Of a DNA stretch of 64,000 nt, positions 35,207-44,165 are shown one piece after another (the first letter of the stretch is position 1; every line of letters begins with the position of its first letter). This stretch comes from Seleniivibrio woodruffii (GTDB lineage: Bacteria > Chrysiogenota > Deferribacteres > Deferribacterales > Geovibrionaceae). The stretch is taken from contig NZ_SMGG01000006.1 of the NCBI RefSeq assembly GCF_004339245.1, positions 124,001 through 188,000 of the forward strand. Direction: 5' to 3'. A program made the position numbers and the translations under genes. A model generated the notes under the pieces. It was not told where the DNA came from and searched no databases. It worked only from the letters and a program-made list of their open reading frames with translations.

Positions 35207-36475
35207 ATGGCATATAGAAGCTACATTAAAAAAGTCCCCGGATTCACTTTTCTGGGACCAACTCTTATATTTGCCGGAATGCTGACCGCTTCGGACACGG
35301 GACTGACCTATGCCCTGAATCCGGACATGGTGCTTGACGGCTTAAGCAGAAACCTTGCCGTGTTCTATTTCATAGTCACGGCCTTTTTCAGCTTCCTTCT
35401 GATGCATGCCGGATATCTTCTTTACAGCGGAATGGTTTACAGCAGATACTATGCCAGTATCGTCTTATATTCGTGCCTGACTGCGCTCATGGCCAGAGTA
35501 TTTCTGCTGGGTTTTCAGCCCGCTCCCTGGAAAATATTCATCGAGGGTGCGTTCCTCATTGCCGCCCTCTTATACATAGGCCAGAGACAGTTCAGACTCC
35601 GCTTCGACTACAAGCGGAGCGTTGTCGGGGTCACCGTCTTTTTCATATGGGTGATGACCTTCATGACCGCAGGATATTTCTATAAGCGTGTGAAGGACAT
35701 GAACAGCACTCCGCCCATAAATACCGTCACACTTGAGGCGGCTCCCGTCAGCACAGAGGTGACACCGCTCCCCTTCGGCTACGGGCTTAAAATTCCCCCG
35801 AACTTCCATCTCTCGTCCATAGAGAACGATTCCGGAACCCTGTATGTAACTTTCCATAATCCTGATTACGGATACATCATATTAAGCAACTTCTCATCAA
35901 TGACCCCCGTTTTCAAGCGCATGCGAGTGCTTGGCTACAAAAACGAAATGGATTTCATAAGCCGGTTTTTCACAGAATCGGTGGGGCTTCTCCAGCTTTA
36001 TGTCCGCAGAAACATGACCAGCCTGCACGTTCGGGAGTTTGACAAGGTTGAGGTGGGCGATATGTCCATTTTTATGGAAAAGTCCAACGGCGACAACTCA
36101 ATAGCTCACATCTTCAAAGGAAGCGAGCTGCTGGGCGAGGTGAGCATCCTGTCCATCTCCATGAACGACACGGGAATGTATAACGAGATTTTTTCAACAA
36201 TAATAAGCGACGAACCGGAAAAAGATGCCCACAAACTGTTCGAAAACGGACTGAAACTTCAGCAGGAAGGCAAAATAGAGGAAGCAAAACGCCTCTTTGC
36301 ATGGGCAATGGTAATAAATCCGGACGATCCGGAGTACAGATACGTTCTGGCAGAGACCTTCGCCATGACGGGCTATGTTTCAAGCGCAAAGAAACAGCTT
36401 GAGGCATGCCTTAAACTGTCCAGAGGACACCAGCGGGCACTCAAGCTTGCGGGCGCTCTCAGCAAACTCAAATAG
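35207..36475 (+). CDS. Membrane protein with C-terminal TPR, unknown function
   Basis: The 422-residue protein has five or six membrane segments in its first 170 residues, a Pro/Thr-rich linker, a soluble beta-rich middle (about 190-330), and a C-terminal TPR-like helical pair (AHKLFENGLKLQQEGKIEEAKR; PEYRYVLAETFAMTGYVSSAKKQLEACLKL). The topology suggests a membrane-anchored scaffold. ATG 35207 is preferred to TTG 35192, although neither has a strong ribosome site. The FapA-type gene follows after 11 bases, so the two are likely co-transcribed. No family is recognised. Confidence 0.7.
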   Translation: MAYRSYIKKVPGFTFLGPTLIFAGMLTASDTGLTYALNPDMVLDGLSRNLAVFYFIVTAFFSFLLMHAGYLLYSGMVYSRYYASIVLYSCLTALMARVFLLGFQPAPWKIFIEGAFLIAALLYIGQRQFRLRFDYKRSVVGVTVFFIWVMTFMTAGYFYKRVKDMNSTPPINTVTLEAAPVSTEVTPLPFGYGLKIPPNFHLSSIENDSGTLYVTFHNPDYGYIILSNFSSMTPVFKRMRVLGYKNEMDFISRFFTESVGLLQLYVRRNMTSLHVREFDKVEVGDMSIFMEKSNGDNSIAHIFKGSELLGEVSILSISMNDTGMYNEIFSTIISDEPEKDAHKLFENGLKLQQEGKIEEAKRLFAWAMVINPDDPEYRYVLAETFAMTGYVSSAKKQLEACLKLSRGHQRALKLAGALSKLK

Positions 36476-36486
36476 AGGGCAACATC

Positions 36487-38058
36487 ATGCCTGTAACAAC
36501 CCTCAAAACCCTGACTCCCCACAACGAACATGAACTTAGAAAACTTCTGGAGCATGTATACGGAATTGAGCCTAACTGGATCAGAATACAGCTTGATGAG
36601 GAGCATCTGGCCACAATCGAGATCGAAACCGAAATGGACATCGACTCACGCATCGCAGTGGTCATAAACGACGGCGGAATGAAGGCCGAGTTTTCGCTCT
36701 TTCCCGCCATAAACAAAGGCAAGACACTGGACAACGACGCCATCGAAAACTATCTGATAAAAGAGAAAAGACTCTATAAGGAACTTCTGAACTGGGACAG
36801 CATTAAACACGCAATCCAGTACTATCTGGCAGGGTTCATCGTTGAAAAGGTTCTGGCCGCAGAGGGCATGCCCGCCGAAAACGGTCAGGATGCATGGATG
36901 AAGCTCCACTTCGATCTGGACGACAGACGCCCGAGAGAGCTTGAGGACGGCAGCGTTGACTTTAAGGATATTAACCACATTGTCACCGTTGAGGAGAATC
37001 AGCTTCTAATCTCTTTCCATCCTGAAACAGCCGGAAGAGAGGGGACGAAGGTCACGGGAGAAAAAATTCCGGCGGTGAAGGGTAAAAAACTCGTAATCCA
37101 CAAAGGCCGAGGCGTCTATTTTGATGAAGAGCGTCAGGGATATGCCGCAAAGGACGGCGGATATGTGATATTCGAGAGCAACAGACTGAGCGTTAACCCT
37201 ATCTACTCGGTCTACGGCGACGTGGACTACTCGGTGGGCAATATAAAATTTGACGGAACCGTATCCGTCTCAGGCGACGTTTTAAGCGGTTTCAGCATTG
37301 AAGCCAAAAATATCATCGTCTGGGGAATAGTGCGGGACGCTATGCTCATCGCAAAGGACGACATAACTGTGAAAACAGGTATAAAATCCACCGGCAAGTG
37401 CGTTCTGAAAGCCGGAAGACACGTCACCGCAGGTTTTATCGAAAACTCAGTTGTCGAAGCCGGACAGACCATAAATATCAAAAGCTACTGCCTTAACTCA
37501 AAACTCTACAGCGAGGGCGAAATAATCGCCACATCCGGCGACGGAATTGTCAGCGGCGGTGAGATAAGGGCTTTTGCCGGAATACATGTAAGAAAACTGG
37601 GACTTGATCAGGGGCCGCAGTTCAAAGTATGTGTCGGTGTCAAGCACAACCTTGAGGACAAGCTGGAAGGTTCCATGGCCGAAAAGGACAAACTGGAACA
37701 GACCATAAAGGCCGCAGACGAAAAGATACGCAAGCTGGCAAAAATGAATCCGGATATCACAAAGAATCCGAAGCTGAAAGCAATAATCGCATCCAGAAGT
37801 CTTCTGGTCAAAAAGTTTCAGACCATGGACGAAAGGGTGGATCAGATTATAAAATCCTCCATGCACCCTATGCCGTTCATCCGTGTGGACGACACGGTGC
37901 ACGACGGGGTGATCCTTGTTTTCTACGGCACTGAGAAGAACATAACCCAGTCCGAAGGAAAGGGTAAATTTGTTTTCGACAAGGCATCCGGAAAAATAAA
38001 CAAGCTGAAGGCGGACGCTCCGCTTGAAAATCTGGTTTCAGAAGTTAAGCTGAATTAA
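36487..38058 (+). CDS. FapA family (DUF342) polymer-like protein
   Basis: This 523-residue cytosolic protein fits DUF342/FapA. After an N-terminal domain (1-180) there is the parallel beta-helix region (about 190-380) with repeated short turns such as VSVSGDVLSGFSIEAKNIIVWGIVRDA and GGEIRAFAGIHVRKLG, then a coiled-coil (EKDKLEQTIKAADEKIRKLAKM) before a C-terminal beta piece. FapA-type proteins occur in many anaerobes and link to cell polarity, type IV pili or flagellar regulation in some; no single role is settled. The flippase gene starts at the base after its stop. Confidence 0.85.
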   Translation: MPVTTLKTLTPHNEHELRKLLEHVYGIEPNWIRIQLDEEHLATIEIETEMDIDSRIAVVINDGGMKAEFSLFPAINKGKTLDNDAIENYLIKEKRLYKELLNWDSIKHAIQYYLAGFIVEKVLAAEGMPAENGQDAWMKLHFDLDDRRPRELEDGSVDFKDINHIVTVEENQLLISFHPETAGREGTKVTGEKIPAVKGKKLVIHKGRGVYFDEERQGYAAKDGGYVIFESNRLSVNPIYSVYGDVDYSVGNIKFDGTVSVSGDVLSGFSIEAKNIIVWGIVRDAMLIAKDDITVKTGIKSTGKCVLKAGRHVTAGFIENSVVEAGQTINIKSYCLNSKLYSEGEIIATSGDGIVSGGEIRAFAGIHVRKLGLDQGPQFKVCVGVKHNLEDKLEGSMAEKDKLEQTIKAADEKIRKLAKMNPDITKNPKLKAIIASRSLLVKKFQTMDERVDQIIKSSMHPMPFIRVDDTVHDGVILVFYGTEKNITQSEGKGKFVFDKASGKINKLKADAPLENLVSEVKLN

Positions 38059-39357
38059 GTGAAAAGATACATCGATAGACTTAAAAGCAGACTGCAGGGC
38101 GACGGAGCGGCGGGGGTTTTCCGCAATATGCTCATTCTGGCCACGGGAACCACAGCATCCAAGGCTATCGGGTTTCTGGCATCGCTTGTGGTCACAAGGC
38201 TGTTCACCCCAGAGGACTTCGGCGCAATGTCGCTCTTCATAGCCTTCACATCGCTGATTGCTCCCCTTGCAACTCTCTGTTATTCATACGCAATCCCCCT
38301 GCCCAAAAGCCGCTGTCTGGCGGCGAACATCATTGTTATGAATTTTGCAATAACTGCGTTCATGACCATGGTAACGGGTCTTGTTTTCATATTCGCAGGA
38401 GATATAATCTTTAAAGCCGCCAACGCCGACGGTCTTCAGCCTTATATCTGGCTGATACTGATGACGCAGTTCTTCGGCGGGATATACGAGACTCTGAGCA
38501 GTTTCGCCACCCGTGAGCGTGCTTTCAAACCCATCGCCAAAACAAAGATGATCCAGTCGTTCTTCGGTGCGTTGGCAAAGATAGTCTCCGGATTCTCCCA
38601 TTTCGGGGTTACGGGACTTCTGATAGGTCAGGCATATTCTCAGGCGGGCGGAAGTTTTATATATTTCAAAGCCTTCCGGGAATCGCTTTCTAAATCAATC
38701 CGCAGCATAAACCTTAAAAGGGTGCTGAAAACCGCCCTGCTCTACCGTGATTTCCCCATGTACCGTCTGCCTTCGCAGTTTCTTCTGACCTTTTCCATCC
38801 AGATCCCCCTGCTTATGACGGGCAAACTGTTCGGAATGGGCACTGTGGGTCAGCTTGGCCTTGCAACATCCGTTCTGTCGCTTCCGGTGATACTCTTCGG
38901 GGTGTCCGCCGGACAGGCATATTACGCCGAAGCCGCAAGGATAGGCGCCCACAACCCAAAGGAGCTTTACAGCCTTTCGAAAAAAGTAGCCGGAAAACTT
39001 TTTCTGGTGAGCCTGCTCCCCTTCGCCGTGCTCCAGCTGGCGGGTGAACCGCTCTTTGTTCTGGTGTTCGGCAAGGCATGGCACCAGTCGGGAACTTTTG
39101 CCTCAATGCTCTCCGTTTCACTCCTCGCCCAGTTCGTTGTTGTGCCCATTGTCAACGTACTGACAGTTCTGGGCAAACAGAAGATGTTCCTCATGTTCAA
39201 CATAATGCGCACGCTGACCATTGTGGGGCTTTTCTCCGCCTGCGGATATCTGAAACTCACAGCCAACGAATCCATTCTGGCTTACAGCATCCTGCTGGCG
39301 GCAAACTATGGGGTAATGTCGCTGGTTATTTTCAGAATAATAAGGAGCAGGTTTTAA
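38059..39357 (+). CDS. Polysaccharide flippase, Wzx/MATE-like
   Basis: This 432-residue membrane protein has about 12 hydrophobic segments and the oligosaccharide-flippase start NMLILATGTTASKAIGFLASLVVTRLFTPEDFGAMSLF. It would move lipid-linked sugar units for O-antigen, capsule or other glycans to the periplasmic side. It starts with GTG directly after the stop of the FapA gene and ends one base before the RseC-like start. No glycosyltransferase operon is adjacent, so the glycan is unknown. Confidence 0.88.
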   Translation: MKRYIDRLKSRLQGDGAAGVFRNMLILATGTTASKAIGFLASLVVTRLFTPEDFGAMSLFIAFTSLIAPLATLCYSYAIPLPKSRCLAANIIVMNFAITAFMTMVTGLVFIFAGDIIFKAANADGLQPYIWLILMTQFFGGIYETLSSFATRERAFKPIAKTKMIQSFFGALAKIVSGFSHFGVTGLLIGQAYSQAGGSFIYFKAFRESLSKSIRSINLKRVLKTALLYRDFPMYRLPSQFLLTFSIQIPLLMTGKLFGMGTVGQLGLATSVLSLPVILFGVSAGQAYYAEAARIGAHNPKELYSLSKKVAGKLFLVSLLPFAVLQLAGEPLFVLVFGKAWHQSGTFASMLSVSLLAQFVVVPIVNVLTVLGKQKMFLMFNIMRTLTIVGLFSACGYLKLTANESILAYSILLAANYGVMSLVIFRIIRSRF

Positions 39358-39358
39358 G

Positions 39359-39766
39359 ATGGGCCAGATGCTGAAACACACGGGAGTGGTTATTCATGTT
39401 GACGAGCAGAAAAACGCCACCGTGGAGGTTATGCGAGAACACGCCTGCACAGGCTGCGGAGAGAAATCCGCCTGCACCATGTCCGACGGAAACAACGTCC
39501 GGATAACATTCAAAAACGCCCGTGACCTTTCGAAGGGCGACCACGTGGAAATAGCCATCGATACCGGAAATTTCATGCGCTCACTGCTGACAGTATACGC
39601 CGCCCCGCTGGCTCTGATGCTCATTGCCGGGGTCACTGCGGATTCGGTTCAGAACAATCAGCTTATAACAGCCGCCGCAACCCTTACCGCTCCGGCCGTA
39701 TATTTTCTACTTCTGCGCCTGCGAAACAGAGGCAGAGCCGTTCAGACCTACCGGAAGATAAACTAA
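39359..39766 (+). CDS. RseC/MucC-like membrane redox protein
   Basis: The 135-residue protein has an N-terminal soluble domain with the RseC cysteine set HACTGCGEKSAC (Cys 30, 33, 39), then two membrane helices (about 76-96 and 102-122). RseC proteins act with the Rnf complex in reducing SoxR, or in sigma-E control, in other bacteria. Here the partner is unknown, though redox sensing next to an electron-transfer region is plausible. ATG 39359 or 39368 could serve. The stop overlaps the convergent transglutaminase-like gene by four bases. Confidence 0.85.
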   Translation: MGQMLKHTGVVIHVDEQKNATVEVMREHACTGCGEKSACTMSDGNNVRITFKNARDLSKGDHVEIAIDTGNFMRSLLTVYAAPLALMLIAGVTADSVQNNQLITAAATLTAPAVYFLLLRLRNRGRAVQTYRKIN

Positions 39767-40776
39767 TAAGCCTTCACAACCTCTTTCCTGGCATGCAGAT
39801 TTTTCGGCATTTCCGAGCCGATGTCAGCGGCATTGCCCCTGTATGACGGGTCGAGCATTATGCATGACATATTGTCGTAGCGGTACTGCCTGACATTGGG
39901 CATCCGCACCGAATCAACCCGCATGGAGACCACTACAGGCTCGCTGCCGGAAACCATCAGCACTGCATTATCCCTTGAAAAAAGGCATTCTTTGCTGAAA
40001 TTCATTACGCCCTTTGCGGAGCAGTCCGGATAATAGTTGGCCTGTTTTTTGTCTCTGTACCTTTCATATTCGAATCTGGACGGAAAAACAGTGATATCAA
40101 ACGGCGATGAGCCGTCCGCCTCTATCTGAACGTGATCCAGCTTTTTCAGTTCCATCATAAAGGCTTTGTTGCCGCCCGTCTGTGTGGTCTGGTTAAATAC
40201 GTTTATGAGCGTCGGCTGAAACACCTGTCCGCCGTTCAGCCCGCAGGCCATGACGTACATGTGCTCCGGAACCACCACCAGATAGGGTCGAAGCCCTATG
40301 GTGTTCAGCATGGAAGCCAGCAGAATGGACAGATCCTCGCAGTCGCCCCCCTTCGCAAGGGTTTCATAGGGAGCAAGGATGTTCTCAACCCCGTCAGGTT
40401 CACCCACATATGGAACCTTCCCCCTGATATGCTCGAATATATTCTGCACCTGACAGTACACGTCGCCGTAGCACCCTGCGGTTATGCTTGCGGTGAGTTC
40501 CGCCAGTGCAGGGTCGTTATGCAGAACCTTTGAGCTGTATCTGTAAAATGGTGACTGTTCCGCCAGAGGGTTAAGCACCGAGCCGATGGTAACTTTCTCA
40601 GCTTCCTTTTCCGGCAGGGGTTCCGTCTGAGCGGTAATCTGTACGGGTTCCTCCACAGGCTGAACCATCTGCGTTTTCGGAGAGGCCTGAACTGACAGCC
40701 GCAGAATGTCATCAAAAAAGTAGACCCCCGCACCGATAAGCAGAACAATCAGAAGTGCAAATATTCTGAATTTCAT
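39763..40776 (-). CDS. Membrane-anchored transglutaminase-like protein
   Basis: The 337-residue product has one N-terminal hydrophobic helix (residues 4-22), so it is exported and anchored. The transglutaminase-like core is at about 95-190: YCQVQNIFEHIRGKVPYVGE, the catalytic Cys in LAKGGDCEDLSILLASML, the His in VPEHMYVMACG, and a later Asp. Such cysteine-fold proteins cut or cross-link peptides in the envelope, or cleave protein tails. ATG 40776 starts at MKFRIF; an upstream frame would cover the cytochrome's terminator. The exact substrate is not known. Confidence 0.78.
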   Translation of the reverse strand: MKFRIFALLIVLLIGAGVYFFDDILRLSVQASPKTQMVQPVEEPVQITAQTEPLPEKEAEKVTIGSVLNPLAEQSPFYRYSSKVLHNDPALAELTASITAGCYGDVYCQVQNIFEHIRGKVPYVGEPDGVENILAPYETLAKGGDCEDLSILLASMLNTIGLRPYLVVVPEHMYVMACGLNGGQVFQPTLINVFNQTTQTGGNKAFMMELKKLDHVQIEADGSSPFDITVFPSRFEYERYRDKKQANYYPDCSAKGVMNFSKECLFSRDNAVLMVSGSEPVVVSMRVDSVRMPNVRQYRYDNMSCIMLDPSYRGNAADIGSEMPKNLHARKEVVKAY

Positions 40777-40812
40777 AAGGGAGTATAACAGGAGATTTTG
40801 AAGATGAAAAAG

Positions 40813-40837
40813 AAAAAAAGCGGGGCAAACACCCCGC
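40813..40837 (-). terminator. Terminator of the cytochrome gene
   Basis: GCGGGG / CCCCGC around a six-base loop (40820-40837) followed on the minus strand by seven T. Confidence 0.9.
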
Positions 40838-40842
40838 ACGGA

Positions 40843-41505
40843 TTATTTGGTTATCTTCTGTTTCCAGACGTAGCCCCACTGGTGGCATTTCGCACAGTAA
40901 TCTCTGAAATCACCGTGCATACTGTGACACTTGGTACATGTGAGCGTAGGAAAATGATTTGTATGAGGATTAGCCTTGTATCCGCTGTTTTTGGTCTTTT
41001 CCTTCATCTCTGTAAAAGAACCGTGACATTTGATGCATTTGTCGCCCATTGTGTCCGCTTCATCATCGTCATATGCCTGATGGCAATCACGGCATGTCAG
41101 CCCTGCATTTTTATGTGAGTTGCCCAGCGATCCCTTCTTATAGAGACTTTGAAACTTCTCCGAACCGTATTCGGCTGAAATATAAAGCTCCTTCGTACCG
41201 CTTATTCTGATGTTGCTGTCCTTGTCGGCTGTATGGCAGGACTTGCAGGTATCCGCATCCTGATTGTCCGCCAGATGCTGTGCATGCACTTTGATGCTAA
41301 GTGCCCGGGATTTCTGTCCGTGGCATGTGAAACAGTCATCAAATTTCATCTTTTTAGCATGATCTTTCGGGAGAATATTTGCAGGACTTTCGTGACATTC
41401 AGCGCACTTGAAAGAGATTTTAGCCGCCGATGCCGAAAAAGGCGCAAGGATAGCCGCAAATATAATAATAAGAATGTATCCGTAAATTTTTTTCATTGTT
41501 TTCAC
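40843..41505 (-). CDS. Periplasmic heptahaem cytochrome c
   Basis: The 220-residue protein has a Sec signal (first 25 residues, ending in FSASA) and seven CxxCH haem sites: CAECH, CFTCH, CKSCH, CRDCH, CIKCH, CTKCH and CAKCH. Several extra His (DHAK, HAQH, NSH, NTNH) can serve as distal ligands. The first four sites resemble the tetrahaem domain of flavocytochrome c fumarate reductase. It lies downstream of an outer-membrane protein and the flavoprotein, so it most likely supplies electrons to the flavin subunit in the periplasm. Confidence 0.92.
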   Translation of the reverse strand: MKTMKKIYGYILIIIFAAILAPFSASAAKISFKCAECHESPANILPKDHAKKMKFDDCFTCHGQKSRALSIKVHAQHLADNQDADTCKSCHTADKDSNIRISGTKELYISAEYGSEKFQSLYKKGSLGNSHKNAGLTCRDCHQAYDDDEADTMGDKCIKCHGSFTEMKEKTKNSGYKANPHTNHFPTLTCTKCHSMHGDFRDYCAKCHQWGYVWKQKITK

Positions 41506-41511
41506 CTTATT

Positions 41512-41540
41512 AAAAAGGCGGGCGCAGGAAAACGCCCGCC
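41512..41540 (-). terminator. Terminator-like hairpin between OMP and cytochrome genes
   Basis: GGCGGGCG / CGCCCGCC around eight bases (41517-41540), followed on the minus strand by five T and an A/T tract. It could end transcription after the OMP or lower the amount of cytochrome transcript relative to the flavoprotein. Confidence 0.75.
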
Positions 41541-41564
41541 GCCTACAGGAACCTTCAATTGCTA

Positions 41565-42449
41565 TCAGAAGGCGTATACGAATTTGAACCAGTATTTATC
41601 GCCTTCAGGTCTGTTCTCGACCATCGTCTCTTTCTGATACTTCACATGGAAGCTCATGTTTTTGTAGTCGTATTTAATTGTCGGACCGACGGCAAGAACC
41701 TGTCCGTCGTTGTTTTCGACTGTCTTGCCGTATTGTTTGTCATCGGTCACCTGTTTGTAGTAGTAACCGCCGAGACCTACCGTCCACGGACCGATATGTT
41801 TTCCGGTGAAATAGTCGAAGTGGAATTCCTGACCTGATCTGTAATCCGTGTCATTGTTCTCCGTGTTTATGTCGTACATGAACTTTGAAGACACTTCATA
41901 ACCGCTGTCGGAAACGTATGATATGCCGTATGCAGGTTCGAACGTATAATAGTTCCTGCCGATGTTGGCTATGTCATTTTTATCATACGCACCTGTGGGA
42001 GTGATGATATCCAGCGCAACAGCCTGATGCAGGTTTTTTGAATGCCATGAGAGGTTCACGCCGAAGTCGATATCGCCCACTCCGAAAGCATTGTCGCTTC
42101 CGCCCGGTGTTTTGGCATCCATATAGACCACGGGAATAAGTGTCTGAACGCCGATATTACCGCCGAAAAGCTGTTTTTTGGTCACATAGACAAACCTGTG
42201 CACATCGGCAACCACTTTCAGTTTGAAATCCACAGGCAGCTTATCCCCGTCTTTATCACGCAGACTGTCCGCAGTGTAATAGTTAAGGTAGTTCAGGTAA
42301 TAGAATCCTGACGGGGGGATAGCTCCCGCCATTGTATCTTCGGCACCGTTGGGATACGCACCGCCTCCGCCTTCAGTGGCATGCGCCGCCATAGCTGAGA
42401 ACGCAAATACCGACGCAAGAAGAGCTGTTATAAGTTTTCTGCATTTCAT
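41565..42449 (-). CDS. Outer-membrane transporter, phenol MetA / SphA type (PF13557-like)
   Basis: This 294-residue protein has a cleavable signal (to about residue 25) and a beta-barrel style C-terminus ending in Phe (WFKFVYAF). The N-terminal block GAYPNGAEDTMAGAIPPSGFYYLNYLNYY is the characteristic start of the SphA family, often found in gene clusters for breakdown of phenolics and other hydrophobic compounds. The body has repeated aromatic beta strands. It lies between the flavoprotein and the cytochrome and would admit a substrate through the outer membrane. It is 11 bases from the flavoprotein stop. Confidence 0.88.
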   Translation of the reverse strand: MKCRKLITALLASVFAFSAMAAHATEGGGGAYPNGAEDTMAGAIPPSGFYYLNYLNYYTADSLRDKDGDKLPVDFKLKVVADVHRFVYVTKKQLFGGNIGVQTLIPVVYMDAKTPGGSDNAFGVGDIDFGVNLSWHSKNLHQAVALDIITPTGAYDKNDIANIGRNYYTFEPAYGISYVSDSGYEVSSKFMYDINTENNDTDYRSGQEFHFDYFTGKHIGPWTVGLGGYYYKQVTDDKQYGKTVENNDGQVLAVGPTIKYDYKNMSFHVKYQKETMVENRPEGDKYWFKFVYAF

Positions 42450-42460
42450 ATCAGCACTCC

Positions 42461-43981
42461 TTATTTAACTGTTTTAATGTATTTCGCAGCGTCGGCACCT
42501 GCAATCCTGCCGGATGTTGCAGCAAATGAGAAAGCAGAACCGGATGCCCACAGGGTGTATGTGTCACCGTAAAGCCCGCCCACGTCGCATCCTGCAACAT
42601 AAAGACCGTTGATGGGTTCGTCTTTGTCATTGATGGCCTGCATTTTCTCGTTAACACGGGCTCCGCCCAGAGATACGAAGAAATAGGGGTAAACTTTTAT
42701 AGCATAGAAGTTTCCTGTTTTAACGGGAGTCATCTTTCTGGTGTCTCTGTCAAACTCAGGGTCAACGTTATTAACTATATAGGAGTTATAGTTTTTCACT
42801 GTTGTAGCAAGTGTTTTGGGGTCAACACCCATCTGTTTTGCCAGATCTTCGATGCTGGAAGCTATGGCAACGTCTTTATTGCCTTTCGCTTTCTCGCCCT
42901 TCATCTCGTCCACAAGGTTGGGAAGTTTTGTGCCGAGGGGGATAAGAACGCCGAGTCCATTGTCGATACCCTGTTCGGCTATGTATTTAACTGTGGCATC
43001 ATCAAACACAGTCCAGATTGCGTGGTCTCTTTCACGTTCGATGGCGTTGCCTGCCATTGCGAAGCTGTAAACAACGTCTTCATCAACGAAGCGTTTGCCA
43101 TACTTGTTTACCCAGAGAGAGGGCTGCCATGTCATAGCGAACATGGGGCCAAGGGGTCTTTTTGTTCCGGGGTGGAGCATAAGTCCCCAGCCTTCGCTGT
43201 CTGCGCCTGCCGCAAGAGCCATGTTGATGCCGTCGCCTGTCTTATCAAGGGGAGCAGTGGCGAACACTGAATCAGCATTGAATCTTGTATGTTTAGCAAT
43301 CATCTCTTTGCTGTTGGGGAAACCGCCTGTAGCAAGGATCACTGCTTTGGCGTAGACAAGAACTCTGTCGCCTTTATCGTTTGTACCTTCAACACCGGAA
43401 ACTTTTCCGTCCTTCATGATGAGGTTTTTTCCGGGAGTTGAGTAGAGAATTTTAACGCCGAGTTCGTTGGCTTTGCCCACCATTGTAGCAATGAGTGATG
43501 CGCCGTGGTGGATGCCGTTCTTATCTTTCACAAGGTGCCATACGGGAGCTTCGGTGGGGGATATTTTGATAGGATCAAATTCCACACCCTGCTCTTTCAG
43601 CCAGTTGATTGTGTTTTTCCCTTCGTTAAGATAGAGGTGAACCAGTTTGGAATCTGCCCTGTAGTGGTTGAACTCCATGGAGTGTTTGAATGCCTCCATA
43701 GGTGTAAGGGTTACAGATTTTTTGCGGAGTTCGTCAGTCTCCACAGCAAAAAGACCTTCGGCAAGGTTTGAACTGCCGCCCGCCATGTCCTGTTTCTCTA
43801 GAACAATGACCTTCGCACCGGAGTACGCTGCCGAAACCGCAGCGGAAAGACCGGATGAACCGGCACCCACAACCACCACGTCGGCTTCATAAACTTTGTC
43901 TTTGGCGTATGCCGTGGCGGCTGCCAAAGCGGAAACGGCAACTGCCGTTAACAGAATAAATTGCTTAATAAATCTCTGCAT
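42461..43981 (-). CDS. Periplasmic FAD reductase, flavocytochrome c flavin subunit
   Basis: This 506-residue protein starts with a Sec signal (to about residue 26), then the FAD motif VVVVGAGSSGLSAAVSAAYSGAKVIVLEK, GGSSN near residue 69 and the C-terminal DGLYVAGCDVGG-like ending. It belongs to the fumarate-reductase-like family in which flavin and haem subunits are separate proteins. The substrate block reads MLHPGTKRPLG and the C-terminal block SLGGARVN, both unlike the canonical fumarate HPT and T-x-GG-x forms, so another unsaturated acid (such as an acrylate or aromatic acrylate) is likely. A strong ribosome site, GGAGG, precedes ATG 43981. Confidence 0.88.
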   Translation of the reverse strand: MQRFIKQFILLTAVAVSALAAATAYAKDKVYEADVVVVGAGSSGLSAAVSAAYSGAKVIVLEKQDMAGGSSNLAEGLFAVETDELRKKSVTLTPMEAFKHSMEFNHYRADSKLVHLYLNEGKNTINWLKEQGVEFDPIKISPTEAPVWHLVKDKNGIHHGASLIATMVGKANELGVKILYSTPGKNLIMKDGKVSGVEGTNDKGDRVLVYAKAVILATGGFPNSKEMIAKHTRFNADSVFATAPLDKTGDGINMALAAGADSEGWGLMLHPGTKRPLGPMFAMTWQPSLWVNKYGKRFVDEDVVYSFAMAGNAIERERDHAIWTVFDDATVKYIAEQGIDNGLGVLIPLGTKLPNLVDEMKGEKAKGNKDVAIASSIEDLAKQMGVDPKTLATTVKNYNSYIVNNVDPEFDRDTRKMTPVKTGNFYAIKVYPYFFVSLGGARVNEKMQAINDKDEPINGLYVAGCDVGGLYGDTYTLWASGSAFSFAATSGRIAGADAAKYIKTVK

Positions 43982-44129
43982 TGCAATCCTCCTTTAAGAT
44001 TACACGGGTTCGTGACCCATACCCGCATAATATTTGAGGATCGTTATGCAATCTATCAGGCTGATTACCTTTTATACCGGAAGATTTCACTTAACGGATG
44101 TCTGACTTCCCTGATACATAAAAGAGTGT

Positions 44130-44163
44130 ATAACCTATGGTCTTACGGTAGATTTCCCTATGT
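44130..44163 (-). promoter_or_regulatory. Candidate response-regulator sites upstream of the flavoprotein operon
   Basis: On the minus strand ACATAGGGAAAT (44152-44163) and ACCATAGGTTAT (44130-44141) share a 12-base pattern. The same pattern, ACCATAGGGAATT, lies upstream of the kinase gene (46424-46436), with a further ATAGGGGAAT copy there. The spacing of 22 bases (two helical turns) puts both copies on one face. Confidence 0.45.
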
Positions 44164-44165
44164 TC

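Noticed and set aside
42461-43981. Calling the flavoprotein a fumarate reductase
   Set aside because: The expected fumarate-binding blocks are changed; a general flavocytochrome reductase call is safer.
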